DNA from: Trichuris trichiura
Taxonomy: Eukaryota > Nematoda > Enoplea > Trichinellida > Trichuridae
NCBI GenBank assembly: GCA_037903355.1
Contig: JBAJFE010000042.1
Location: forward strand, 3,422,001-3,486,000
DNA: 64,000 nucleotides
Direction of reading: 5' to 3'
This document shows, piece after piece, positions 11,380 to 22,381 of the stretch (position 1 is the first letter of the stretch; every line of letters starts with the position of its first letter). The position numbers and the translations under genes are program-made. The notes beneath the pieces are model-generated. The model was not told where the DNA came from. It ran no database searches and saw only the letters and a list, made by a program, of their open reading frames with translations.

Positions 11380-13264
11380 ATTTATTTTTTGTCTAGTACC
11401 ATCGCTCGCAGTGCCCGACTCATCGTATGGACCAATTTTTTCACTTGGCCGTTGGAGACTGGGTCATGTGGTGCAATTCTGAGAAATCTTGTCCTTGGCC
11501 AAGCATAACGTACGTAACTGTTATGAGTCGAAAGAGGGCAGTCGTCTGAGACATGGACATATAGCAGTCCACGCCTAGCAAACAACCGCGGTAAACAATA
11601 GATTACCTGCTTGGAATCTGTTGAAGATATCGGCTCTATTTCTAGCCGTTCTGAATGGGTGCCTATAATCGGTAGTTTTGCCCTGGAATGGCCCCGCGAA
11701 ATCAATATAGATCTTGAACCAAGGGCACGGTGACCAATTCTGAATTTGAGGTGGTGCCGTTGGTGGTTTCCTTATGCCGCTGACAGTCGATTACTGTTGT
11801 ATCAATTGCTGATTACAGTTGGCGACCCATTGCTCGATTCCACGATTAATTCCTGGCCACTACATGTAGCTTCGAGCAGGGCTATCATGCAAGCCATTTC
11901 CAGGTGAGCACGGTGCAGCATTTCCAAGATACTCCACTGAAGCTTCCTTAGAATAATAACCCTCGGCACCAATAGAAAACAGCCACGAGCTGCCGACAGC
12001 TCATTGCAGCGTTTGGCAAATTGGGTGAACTGGTCGCCCTGGGCACAACCAGCCCATTCCTGTAAGACCTGGTGCAGTACGCAGGACAATATTGGATCCG
12101 TAGAGTTTGTTTCGCAACCGTGTGCGTGTCCATCTAGTAGCTTCACTTCGGCCATGCAGTCCATCGCATCCGTTCCTATCATCAAAACATCGACGAACCA
12201 AGGAACTTCAGCAGACATTTCGTTGGCTGTTTGCAGCTCTTTAGAGGAGTCAAATGCCGCCTGCTCTTTTACCCCTCATCGCCTACGTGTCCTAAAGGGC
12301 GAGCTCAAAAGTCGATGGAGCGGATGTCTTCTTCGATGAGAAAACTGAATAAAATTTCAACCTAACCAAGAAAGCCTGCAGTTAATTCACATTTTTGGGA
12401 GTCAGGGCTAACGTGATGGTCTTAAACATTCTCTCAGTCAGATGCTCTCCGTGTCAGTTCACCTGAAAGCGGAAAAGTTCCATTTCTTTAGTGGCAAAAC
12501 ATTTTTCCTTGTTGAACCAAAGATTATTACGAGCTAGCACCTTTAACACCTGATTCAACTGCTAGTTATCCTTCAGTTAAGACTTTCCCTAATAACTTAG
12601 GATGTCATCCGAGTACGATTAAATTTCTATAATGTTCGACAGGAATGTTTTCATAAGGCAATGAAACATTCCCGGAGCGACACGTACTCTGAACGGTAGC
12701 CGTTTCATTTGGTCTTTTGCCAGCTGGTCTTTTGTCTAATGTTAACTGCTGATATGCCTCAGCAAGGTCCAATTTAGAAAGCCATGTGCCTCCTGCAGGG
12801 ACTGTTATCATTCCTGCTACCGTAGGCATTGGGTAAATGTTTTTCTCGTGAAAAGTTGACGGCCCCGCTGTAACGTTTGCAGATGCTCGCTTCCGCTTTT
12901 CTAAGAATCGTGACTATCGGATTAATCAAATTAGACCAGAGAATCGGCCTCTCCAGCCGTTTAGTTTTATTTTTAACGTGATCTGTCAGGGCTAATGGCA
13001 TCTTACGGCACTTAAGGAACCGAGACAGGTTCTGGAACCAATTCAGTGTGGAGAGCCGTATAGCGTCCTAATCTGCGATGAAATACTTCGGGTTAGTTCG
13101 ACGTTATCTGATGTTAGCCACCGCCTCCGGACATTACGAGGTTCAGCTGTTAGCAGGAAACATGACATGTCGGTAATCTCAGTGTTATGTTGAGGGGGCA
13201 GAACCAAGACTGACCCAATAACGGTAGCCCGCCGTTTCACATTACATAAAACTTCAACGTACAC
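11380..13264 (-). mobile_element. Ty3/gypsy retrotransposon remnant (pol)
   Basis: Minus-strand frames show, from high to low coordinate, a reverse transcriptase block (about 13000-12605, with SKLDLAEAYQQL after a PMPTV-type motif), an RNase H to integrase linker and integrase zinc-binding region (about 12130-11830, with CNELSAARGC and LHRAHLEM), and the integrase core end (about 11520-11400, with RIAPHDPVSNGQ). The order is that of Ty3/gypsy pol. Frameshifts and stops separate the pieces, so it is dead. LTRs were not identified. It lies inside the 10172-17357 intron if the Kunitz/lustrin blocks form one gene. Confidence 0.75.
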
Positions 13265-13689
13265 TTGCTTTGCCTATACTGAACTTGGGCTTGGAACAAG
13301 CCCAACAAAGTCTTGAGTTCCCTTGGCCATGTTTTCATCTCCAACTTGGATCCTCGCAGTTCCAGGAGGCGTCCCCCTTCCACAACTTACGGAACATTTT
13401 TTCGCTGCTGAAGGTTAGCACTGAACTGCTGACTCCGTTGATCATGTTGGATGTTTACTCGTCAACTTAGCACAAAGATACGAAGATGGCAAAAAAGAGC
13501 ATAGAAAGGGAAAAAGGGGGAGAAAGATGCAGGTGGTAACCTGGAAGCACGAGGTGTAGGAAGAAACGTCAAGGTTGCGGCATTACGCTACGTGATGCCT
13601 AGGCTGTATTCGAGCTTGAGCCACAATAAAGTCTCCCTGGAGAGCGGTATCAGTCACTGCTTTGATATCGGTTCGTTTGTTCCAGCAAG
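13265..13689. other. No feature recognised
   Basis: Spacer between the gypsy and copia remnants. The open frame at 13270-13470 has no recognisable domain. Confidence 0.35.
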
Positions 13690-14182
13690 CATGTCATGGA
13701 GTGCCTTTTGACAGCTTCACTCTATCGATTTCGTGAAAACGTCAGCTAAATTTTTTCTTTTCGAGGGATAGACCAGGCCAACCGTCGCTATATTCAACTC
13801 CGTCTAGTAAAAAATGGTACCTTGTTGAGATGCGCCCGGTTCTGTTTTTATTCAGGACATTCTTCGCATACTTGCGGCTTGGATGTCGCACAACAACCTC
13901 GCTGCTCCAACAACTAGCTTGCGACCTTGTTCGATACAGCGTAGGAATTCCTCTATCCACGTTACTTGACGGGCGCATTCGCTTGGTGACACGTATGCCG
14001 CCTCCATGATGCCCAAAGCTGTCATGGTTTGCTTCTTGTTTCTTTACACAACAAGAGTACCACGTTAGAGAATCACATAGTCCAGACATGTCAAACTGGC
14101 GCCCCGCTGGCCGCATGCCCTTTGCATTCGTATGTACGGCCCGCGCAAGATATCCGTAAGTACCAAACCTGGTGCTCTGAGC
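13690..14182 (-). mobile_element. Ty1/copia remnant (RNase H end of pol)
   Basis: Across two minus-strand frames one reads LTWYSCCVKKQE, then MEAAYVSPSECARQVTWI, then a cDIQAAS-like block, RISTRYHFL, and finally LADVFTKSI (near 13730-13745). This is the conserved series at the end of copia pol (the SW..KKQ, EAEY.A..E, D.QAA, RYHF and LADxxTK positions). Stops and frameshifts make it a pseudogene. Two hAT elements are inserted at 14191-16146, and the copia sequence may continue beyond 16155. Confidence 0.65.
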
Positions 14183-14190
14183 GTCTAGAG
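14183..14190. repeat. hAT target duplication GTCTAGAG, copy 1
   Basis: Identical octamers occur at 14183-14190, 14954-14961 and 16147-16154, bracketing two hAT elements. The sequence fits the nTnnnnAn target preference described for Ac-type hATs. Confidence 0.85.
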
Positions 14191-14953
14191 CAGTGATTCC
14201 CAACCTTTTCTGCACCAGGGCCCCCTTTCGAGACTCGCAACTCCTCAGGGCCCCACTCCGTTCTTGCGTGGTTCTGCTCTTCCCTTTTCTCGCTTGAGGT
14301 TCTTTCGCGTTTATTAGAGTACCTGTGACACAGTTTGCCGAAGCATACAACAATGAATTTGCTGTTGTCTTTTCCACTTGGTGAATACCGACGCTATTAA
14401 GGAACTTTTAATCTGCATTCTAAAACTCTTCAATTAAAAGTTCGATGTTTGTACCGGTCTGTGCCATATGGAAAAGACAGTAACGAATCCAGATCTAGTT
14501 TCTGACACGTAGGCAATGCTTTTTCAGTCACGCGATCTAAGAATTTCAGACGACCTGTAACTGCGCTTCTTTGTTGAGCGAATGAAGGTAGGTCAAAAAG
14601 GTTCCTTAGTCATATGGAATTGGTCGAAACTTCTTTGTCGTCGTGAAGTCATCGCCAAATGGAGGAATTGCGCAGCCTCATTCAGTATCCAGCGAGCTTT
14701 TGCGAACTGTCAGTGACTTAGCTTGAACGTAGCAGGGTTCTATTGATTTAGGAGCGTCACACAACGCTGATGGCAAGTTCCTTTCTCTATGCTCCGTGAT
14801 ATTCAGAAATGGCTTACTCTTTGTTTTCACGAGAAAAGTTACATTAGAAAAAAGATGTACAGGCACAACCCGGGGAACCCCAAGGGCCTCCTTAGCATTC
14901 ACGACCCCTTCGACTCCCCCTGAGGGCCCAGGGGACCCCGTTGGGAATCTCTG
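14191..14953. mobile_element. Non-autonomous hAT element A
   Basis: It starts CAGTGATTCCCAACC and ends with the imperfect inverted match gttgggaatctctg. GTCTAGAG flanks both sides. Its interior is homologous to the element at 21075-22373 in the opposite orientation (for example the segment encoding ITEHRERNLPSALCDAP on the minus strand). No intact transposase. The family is about 760 bp without insertions. Confidence 0.85.
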
Positions 14954-14961
14954 GTCTAGAG

Positions 14962-16146
14962 CAGTGTTTCTCAAGCGAAAGGCCGTTCTCGAACGTCCGG
15001 GCCTCCCTACTCTGATTGGCCAACTTCAAGCGCACTGATTGGCCAATTTTAACGCTTTGATTGGCTGAAATGGTTGCAACGCCGGGTCAACTACAGCTGT
15101 ACAGATTTATTTCAGCAAACTGTTTTTCGAGAAGCTAACGAGGGCTGTTTGGCTCGCCCAAATGCAATCAAACTAGCCTGTGGATGTTGGGCTGGATCGA
15201 GGTAACTCGCAGATGAAGATCGTCGCGTCTGACTACTTAAGTAGTTTGCGTTTCTTTGTCACTAGATCCGTAACGATACTGAATGCGTGCTCGACTAGAC
15301 TCGATGAGGGAAGACAAATCAGTGACTTTTTTACCACATCCCATATGCTAGGGTACAACTCCGGGATTTCGTTCTGCAGCCAGAACTGCTGACAACCCTG
15401 TCCCAACCTGCCCAGTTGAACTCCACGTTCGACTGCAACTCTAGAAGCTCGTCTTGCAGTGATATCTCTTGCGAAACTGGCGCGAGCGTAGGAGAAAAGC
15501 AATCGTACTAGCAAAGTGTTTCCAAAAAATATGTGAGCAGCACACGCAACTCCCTGTCACTAACGCGTATGCTTGCATTGTAGCTGCGTGGGCAATAGAC
15601 GTGAAGAATGAAAGAGAAGAAAAAGGGAGCCGACGTTGTACAGAGCTGGGGCAAGAGATGGTAATCGTTGACAAAATTGTAAAGCAGAGACATTGCTACG
15701 CCAACACGCGCTAATTGCTCGTTGAATCGTAAATCAGGTGCAAATACCTCGCAAAAGCTGTGGCGCATTTTGATAACGCCGGCAGCTATTCTCTGCCGTG
15801 AATCATGTGCTTTGTGATCAAAGCTTCTCAGCAGAAATCTTCCTTTACTCAACCCTGCGCCGGGAAGGTCACGGCGACAAACTTGCGATCCCTTCTGCCG
15901 CGTGTTCTGAATGGTCATTTTTACGAGCGGTGATTGGTTCATGTGGTGAATTGTGGGGTAGCCGGCATCACGCATAGCATACGACGTTATCTTCAGCAAT
16001 ACGCACAACACCTGACCGTTGGACTTCACCTTCTGATCCACCTCAACACGACGGTTCAGGTGAGGCATGTGCCCCCCCCCCCCAGCATGCCCCTTGGCGC
16101 GTTGGGCCCACCTGGTGGGGCACCTGACCCCTCATGAGAAACACTG
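14962..16146 (-). mobile_element. hAT element B, internally deleted
   Basis: It begins CAGTGTTTCTCAAGCG and ends catgagaaacactg, an inverted match. It is flanked by GTCTAGAG at 14954-14961 and 16147-16154. On the minus strand it holds a fragment of the hAT C-terminal dimerisation domain (see separate entry). A run of about 13 C residues lies near the right end (16071-16083). Confidence 0.85.
15233..15402 (-). pseudogene. hAT transposase fragment (C-terminal dimerisation domain)
   Basis: The minus-strand frame reads FWLQNEIPELYPSIWDVVKK, then SLICLPSSSLVEHAFSIVTD, then a TKKR motif. This is the hallmark of hAT transposase C-termini (a W..... yP.l..va...L..p.ss...E..FS pattern followed by the TKKRN-like block). 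The rest of the catalytic region was not recognised in element B. Confidence 0.7.
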
Positions 16147-16154
16147 GTCTAGAG

Positions 16155-17357
16155 TTAAAAACTTTGTCATATACGCGGGAAGGCTTCATTTAAGATGACT
16201 TGAATTAGCCGATTTCTATTATTGCGGCAAGAAAAAAATGAAACTTATTCCCTGTTAGTACGGTGCAATTTTCGATTAAGCCAGGGTGAATATTGTGAGC
16301 TTGTTCATTGCTGGAATTCTGTTGGAATAAGTAGCGTCATCTTTATAACGATTAGTGCTTCTCCAGCTAAAAAAAGAAAGGTGAGCAAAGAAAGACAGAC
16401 CTCAAGAAAATGGGAATTACTATACTTTTGCATGGTCGCTAATGGCATGCTCAATTTGCAGCAGTGCCATTGCCACGCCAAATGAGTCTAATCTGAGAAG
16501 GCACCATGGAACAAACCATTAGTTTTACGACAGATACGAAGGCCCAGTGCGTAACTGGGAACTCAAACAATTCAAGGTTAGTTTGAGGGACTGGAGGCCG
16601 GTTGCTCTAATTCTAGACTGAAGCCGTAACGTAATGCATGGTCTCAGATGACCTTGGACAGGCACAGAATTCCCTGTGGCTGTTATGCAAATGAAAATAA
16701 GGGATTCACCCGCAAAATACCATATCTACTACTTTTTTCGGTAACATACAAACGCGGAAGTTTCTCTTTACCTAGCTAGACTGTAATAAAAAGTGGCAGT
16801 AGAACTTTTCGTTCAGTTTAATACTTTGCTCCAAGCACAAGAAGAGAAAGCTGTTATTTGGTTAAGCCACAGGAAGTTGTGAAGCTTTGACACAAGCTTA
16901 TTTCTGATGAATTAGGTCAAGTGACTTAAGTTGGATGACTTTTGAATATTTTTGAACGACAGCGTTTCAACCGCGCGCAAACTTTACTTTCTGAATTAAA
17001 CGTTAGCAGAACCAGGTCAACATTTCCGGTGCTATTATGTCACAACCCAACTTATGACAAATTCTGGCCAGTCAAGGTGACCCAACATAACGTGCAGCGT
17101 TTGGAATTCGTCTCTCTTTTTAATTTCTATAGCGGGTGTGAGTCAAGGATCCAAAAGTCAGCGAGGCCACTGACATTGTGCTAATGGCTCGTCTGGAAGG
17201 AAATTTATGCCATGCATAGCAGTGTTAACTTCAGCGTATACTATAATTGAGCGACTTACAAAATAATCCGAAGAGAGAAGGCATTTTGATTTTTGAACAT
17301 AATTTCGTCAAGTACTCTTGTTAGGGTTCTACTTAAATTACATTTATTTTATTTCAG
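16155..17357. other. Intron sequence before the first Kunitz exon
   Basis: No feature recognised. It may include further decayed copia sequence at its left edge. It ends with the acceptor tttatttcag (AG at 17356-17357). The ORF at 16942-17184 has no recognisable domain. Confidence 0.35.
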
Positions 17358-19080
17358 AAGTAATATGCTCACAAAAGATCAATCCTGGCATTCGTTGTGA
17401 CGCACCGATTACTTTTCGTTACGCGTTCGACGTGAGACACGGTTCCTGCCAGCCGTACTCATATCAGGGCTGCTCTGGAAATTCGAATAGTTTCCTCTCA
17501 GTTGCTCAATGCGAAAGTTTCTGCCTTCAAGGTAGGTGGAAGTTTATGAATTGCTTGTTCTAAGTGCATCTGGGTAGTATCGAGCATTTACTTGTCCACA
17601 TGTCAGGGCTCTGCTTCAAAGGGTTACCGTTCTGGAAACACGGTCGCATCGTTCGATGTGACCTATTTGAACGAATTTGCCCCTTGGAACACTACTGCGT
17701 AGTACCAGTTTACGGGCCAGCTACTTCGCGTATTTGCTGTCCTTCTGCAAGTGAGAAAACACAGGCGTTTATTGGATGAGTATAAATATTAATAGTTCGT
17801 TTCATATAGGCATCATCTGCGCACTGAACAAAGCTGAAGGAAACTTTTGCCATAGCAACCAAACCAATGGTTCAGTTTCTCGCTTCTATTTCGACTTCCA
17901 CACGAGATCTTGCGTGGAGTTTCAATTTAAAGGCTGCGGAGAAAACGGAAACAATTTTGAGACGAGTGAAAAATGCTTAAAGTTCTGCTCTGGTTTCATC
18001 GCAGTCCCATATTCGATTGATTATGGCAAGCAGTATTCTCCTGGAAATGCAGGTCAGCATGTCTCAGTCCCTGCGTGCAATGTGGCAGATCACAAGTTAG
18101 CCCCTGGATCCATGTATTACCGCTGTGATCCGAAACTGCCATTCAACTGCCCTGACGGGTACTCCTGCCAAAGGTCGTTTAATAATCATGAATATATTTG
18201 CTGTGGTTTCCCTTCTGTCACCGAAAAATCAGCTACGCAAAGTATGAATGACTATTCCAAAACTCGACGCTTTTTATTTCTCTAACCTTACTTTGACAGG
18301 TTCAATTTGTTCCTCACACTCTTCTGGGTTTAGCAAGCTTGAAAATTACAAACCATTGCCATGTGCCTCAAAAATTGATTGCCCACTTGGACTTACTTGC
18401 CAATTCATCCGTCCTTTGGGACGACACTTTTGTTGCCCGCCCATGCTTCCCAAATCAAGTGACTATCACATCGCTGGTCTTGGTGTATTAAATGACTGTC
18501 CTATCGGTGAACTTTACTTGTACCCACCGACAGGACAGCCACTCTCTTGCCGTCTCGAAGTGGATCATTGTCCTATGAATTACTATTGTCAGGTGTCAGA
18601 AGCTGCTGGTGTCGGCATTTGTTGTCCTGCCGTACTCAGCTCACTTAAGGAAGTTTTTCATACCAATGCAGAAATTACTGATGTCAAAACAGTAATGTCA
18701 AAAAAATATAATTCCGGAGGGATGCACAAAAGCACAATGCCGTCTCATAACTCTGTTGAAACGCGACCGAATTCTAGTCGCCATCTTGGTTCTCAGTTGC
18801 AGCTGTTTTGTGATATTACTAGCAGTGAGTAATATAATCCCAAGAATGCAGTAGACATTTCAGTTTCTTTCAGAAAGAATGTACGGTCAGTCATGTTGTT
18901 CCGATAAGCAGTGTTTATATAAATGCCAGCAATACAGACGAGAAAGCATATGTGGATGTGCTAGGCACCTGCTACTCGATTTAACCATGAAACCGCCGCG
19001 CTGCGGTAAGCTGACAGTTAGTTATTCTTTTATTTTGTTAACTTATTTCATTGACATTTTGTGCAGGCTTCCCTGTCTAA
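17358..19080 (+). CDS. Kunitz / lustrin / EB secreted protein, C-terminal block (multi-exon)
   Basis: Proposed exons are 17358-17531 (Kunitz 1), 17607-17750 (lustrin), 17810-18241 (Kunitz 2 plus lustrin), 18300-18824 (two lustrins and a low-complexity tail), 18874-19005 (EB-like: CCSDKQCLYKCQ...CGCARHL) and 19067-19080 (G-F-P-V, stop). All internal exons are phase 1 and multiples of three. Both Kunitz domains keep six cysteines with the family spacing in the second half (C-x7-C-x12-C-x3-C) and the aromatic GC core, but have nine residues between Cys1 and Cys2. The residue after Cys2 is Asp or His instead of Lys/Arg, so neither looks like a trypsin inhibitor. An optional 60-bp in-frame intron (17993-18052, weak GTTTCA donor) may lie in the third exon. 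No start codon or signal peptide is present, so exons upstream (perhaps 2142-10171) must be joined. Confidence 0.8.
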
Positions 19081-19891
19081 AAGTGAAAAGTTTTATTTAT
19101 TATCGCAATGTGCACACTCGGCGCTTTCAAGACATCTTTTGCTTGTCTTCAGCGAAACGATAACGCATTACAGGACATGATGTTCAAAGACGGTGGGACA
19201 GAGCGCTGTAAAGGTGTTTTCATCAGAAGGCGAGTAAATAGCCAAATTTAAAATTAGGTTAGCTTTCAAGTCCGTTCACTTTCCTCGTCAAGGTTATCTC
19301 AGCTTGGACGCTCTTCCATATTGACTTGGAAATTGTTCGCTTTCCCATGTGGAGGGAGTTAGTTACATGAGCGGAAAAAATTTGAATTCATCAATCAGTA
19401 ATTTCTACGTTCCGTTAATCTCAAGATCTTTATCAGGATTAGTTAAGCAGTTAAGCCCAATGTAGAGCCAACTTATATTTCTGAAGTAGGAATCAGGGTT
19501 CTCTGCTTGTTGCCTTTGGTACCATCTGACCCTGGAAACTGGAAGCATGTTCAGCAACAGGTGGCCTTCAACGCTTTGCGCATGACATAAGGTCCTGTTT
19601 TGATGGTCAGCCTCAATTATTTGTGCTGTCATATTCTAGTATAGTTTTAGCATTCTTAAAGGATGTGAGATATAGCATCAATTGTTAATGTATCAGTTAA
19701 GCAACTGCTTTTTTTCCTGTAGGCTGTTGGGCAGCTGCATTTAACCTTGTCTATAATCCCTGACGACTGAATCCGCAGGGATTTTTACCCTTTCGCGGCA
19801 TGTTTGTTCAGAATTCAGTTCGCTGATGATATTAACCCGCCGTTGAAGATTGCTGCGCAGTAAAGAAAACCTTTCTGAATAAATTAATGCA
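19081..19891. other. Intergenic, nothing recognised
   Basis: Sequence downstream of the Kunitz/lustrin gene. I see no domain in its open frames and no repeat. Confidence 0.4.
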
Positions 19892-20049
19892 GGAATGGCC
19901 CGTTTCACGAAATATCAGTGCTGCGAAACTGAATTTATACCTCTTTTCTGTAAACGAAGAGTTTGCGGAGGAATTATTTGCCCTTAAGGAGAAAGCGGAA
20001 GGATTCCATAGCATCTATAATTTTTTTCAAACTGTCAACTTCAATCAAG
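19892..20049 (+). CDS. Possible orphan exon
   Basis: The frame reads EWPVSRNISAAKLNLYLFSV and then a stretch containing NEEFAEELFALKEKAEGF. It is bounded by an acceptor (aatgcag) at 19891 and a GTAGTT donor after 20049. Composition looks coding, but no domain is recognised and no neighbouring exon was found. It could equally be a chance frame. Confidence 0.25.
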
Positions 20050-20299
20050 GTAGTTGGTTAAGAGCAACCGTCTACATCTAGGCACGCAAGAATTAGTTAC
20101 CAGCCTGTCCTGATGGCTCTGTGACGCCGTACTAATAAAATGAACTTCTTGTCTTCTCACAATCACAGTCTTTGATCCATTACTTTCCTAATTATATTAA
20201 CTGAAAGAATGATGGACTTGCGTTATTTCCACCTTGTACAGGGCTCTTCTTTACAAGTTATTGCTGCTTTAAGTATAACATAGGAATTTTTGGTGAGAT

Positions 20300-20311
20300 A
20301 TACCTCATCTT
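20300..20311. repeat. 12-bp target duplication of the 59-bp insertion
   Basis: ATACCTCATCTT is repeated exactly at 20371-20382, and the match extends four bases to the left (agat) on both sides. It brackets 20312-20370. Confidence 0.85.
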
Positions 20312-20370
20312 CATCACTACTTTATAAGGTATGTTTTCTTGCCCGTTAAGAAGCACCCCGTCTTCAAGAT
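20312..20370 (+). mobile_element. 59-bp mini PLE-derived insertion
   Basis: It consists of the left arm (catcactactttataagg, then tatgttttcttgcccgtt) joined directly to the family's 3' tail (aagaagcacccc, then gtcttcaagat). The hairpin loop and right arm are missing; the junction is at the shared word cccgtt. It has perfect target duplications, so it inserted in this short form or lost its hairpin afterwards. Confidence 0.75.
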
Positions 20371-20382
20371 ATACCTCATCTT

Positions 20383-21066
20383 ATTTCATTGCGAGATGGA
20401 TTCTAGAGCACCGCAATCAAAGGAAGCACACGTATTATTTGTTTTCCACGTGCATTGGAAAGTTGTATGCTCATACCATATTCCGGCATATTGGTTCTGC
20501 ATCGACATTACGTCAAAAAAGTGTGCCCACAATACTTTGTTCATTTTTTTGCCAAAAGATGCTATTGATCATATGAGCCTTCAGTGACTCATAATGTTAT
20601 TACTGATATCAGTTCTTGCTTTAACGTTGATGAATGTTCAATGTTCCAGGCTGTGACTGAGTTAATTCAGTTAACTGGGACAATGAAGTTTGCCGCTTCA
20701 GCAGACTCTTCCTTTCACGAAGGATTTCTCTGTAGCATGCAATAATTTATGACAGCATTTTTCCTACAGTAGGACATGTTTCAAAATTCGTGCTTATCTT
20801 TTCAAACCTTTCTGCTGCTGCTTTATCGCATAAATTTCTATAATGTTGTAAGTTTTTATCATCATTTCAGCAGTGTTTACTGCCTCTTCTTTAGTCTTAG
20901 ATTCCATCGCAGAAAATATCTCTCTTCATTAATAGGAAGCAACCCACTCATCTGTTAAAGCTAAATCTTGAAACTGCAGCAAGTTGCTCACATCCTCAGG
21001 CTCCACTTGCAATTCTAGTTTGCTTCCTACTTGCTCCACGCCTGCACTTACTCCCTGCTTCAAAGG
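20383..21066. other. Intergenic, nothing recognised
   Basis: AT-rich sequence with short overlapping frames and no recognisable domain or repeat. Confidence 0.35.
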
Positions 21067-21630
21067 CTCTAATCCAGTGATTCCCAACGGGATCCCCTGG
21101 GGGCTGAGAAGGAGTCGAAGGAGGTCCTGAATGCTAAGGGGGCCCTTGGGGGTCCCCGAGTTGTGCCTGTACATCTTTTTTCTAATGTAACTTTTCTCAT
21201 AAAAACAGAGAGTAAGCGATTTCTGAATATCACGGAGCATAGAGAAAGGAACTTGCCATCAGCGTTATGTGACGCTCCTAAATCAATAGAACCCTGCTGC
21301 GTTCAAGCTAAGTCACTGACTATTCGCAGAAGCTCGCTGGATACTGAATGAGGCTGCGTAATTACCCCTTTGGCAACGACTTCACGACGACGAAGAAGTT
21401 TCGACCAATTCCATATGACTAAGGAACCTTTTTGACCTACCTTCATTCACTCAGCAAAGAAGCGCAGTTACAGGTCGTCTGAAATACTTAGACCGCGTGA
21501 CTGAAAAGCATTGCCTTTGTGTCAGAAATTAGATTTGGATTCGTTACTTTTTGAAAAAACTTTATTTACGGTATTAACCTGTTTTTGTATTCATAACGTC
21601 TATTGATGTTAATAATAAACGTTTACCACG

Positions 21631-21664
21631 AAGCTTTCGGGTCCCGCCTGGACCCGTCTTCAGC
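21631..21664 (-). ncRNA. Hammerhead-like motif, left arm of the 21.5 kb PLE
   Basis: On the minus strand: CTGAAGA, C, GGGTCC, loop, GGACCC, GAAA. This is the inverted partner of the motif at 21906-21934. Confidence 0.45.
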
Positions 21665-21905
21665 GTGAAATAAATAATGTCCGCCGTTGGGCTGCTCTCC
21701 CTGGTCGCAAGCCCTTCTGTCTGACCAACTTCTGCCGAGGCCGTCGCTGTCAGCTCTATCGTGAGCCGTCGAGCTGTAGCCCCAGTTAGTCAGTCAGACG
21801 TCAGAGCTAGCTCCCAATTAACCTACCCCGACGGCGATGGAACAACTTGCAACCAACAAAGCTTGCGACCAGGGAGAGCAGCCCGACGGCAGACATTATT
21901 TCACG

Positions 21906-21934
21906 CTGAAGATGGGTCCAGGCGGGACCCGAAA
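21906..21934 (+). ncRNA. Hammerhead-like motif, stem GGGTCC/GGACCC
   Basis: CTGAAGA, T, GGGTCC, loop aggcg, GGACCC, GAAA. The unpaired base after CTGAAGA is T here and C in most copies, as expected if it is not part of the helix. Confidence 0.5.
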
Positions 21935-22381
21935 GCTTCGTGGTAAACGTTTATTAGTAACATTAATAAACGTTATAAATACAAAAACGGGTTAAGACTG
22001 TAAATAAAATTTTTTCAAAAAGAAAATCAAAAAGACCCGTTACGAAGTAGAGGAAGAGAAAAAAAAAATTAGATTCGTTACTGTCTTTTCCATATGGCAC
22101 AGACCGGTACAAACATCGAACTTTTAAATTCAAGAGTTTTAAAATGCAGATTAAAAGTTCGTTGTTAGCGTCCATATTCACCAGATGGAAAAGACAAGAG
22201 CAAATTCATTGTTGAAATCTTCGGCAAACTATGTGTCACAGGTACTCTAGTAAACGCGAAAGAACCTCAAGCGAGAAAAGGGAAGAGCAGAATTGCGCAA
22301 AAACGAATGGGGGCCCTGAGGAGTTGCGCGTTTCGAAAGGGGGCCCTGGCGCAGAAAAAGTTGGGAATCACTGCTGTAATC

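Larger units (their letters stand above)
21549..22071. mobile_element. PLE-type inverted-repeat insertion inside a hAT
   Basis: The direct repeat GATTCGTTACT lies at 21538-21548 and 22072-22082. The uninterrupted site is seen in hAT element A (complement near 14.48 kb), which confirms the insertion. The two ends are inverted copies around the words cgtttaccacgaagc and gcttcgtggtaaacg. The middle shares sequence with 3.24-3.35 kb. Confidence 0.8.
21075..22373 (-). mobile_element. Non-autonomous hAT element of the same family as 14191-14953
   Basis: Ends are cagtgattcccaacggg and gttgggaatcactg. The target duplication is CTCTAATC (21067-21074) and CTGTAATC (22374-22381), with one mismatch. The interior matches element A in reverse. 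It is longer because a 523-bp PLE-like hairpin is inserted at 21549-22071. Confidence 0.85.

Noticed and set aside
13742..14377. 211-residue minus-strand frame treated as one protein
   Set aside because: It crosses the hAT border at 14191; the left part is an out-of-frame reading of copia RNase H and the right part is hAT terminal sequence.
15508..16068. 186-residue minus-strand frame in hAT element B
   Set aside because: No hAT motifs. The recognisable transposase fragment lies elsewhere on this strand, and overlapping frames are open too.
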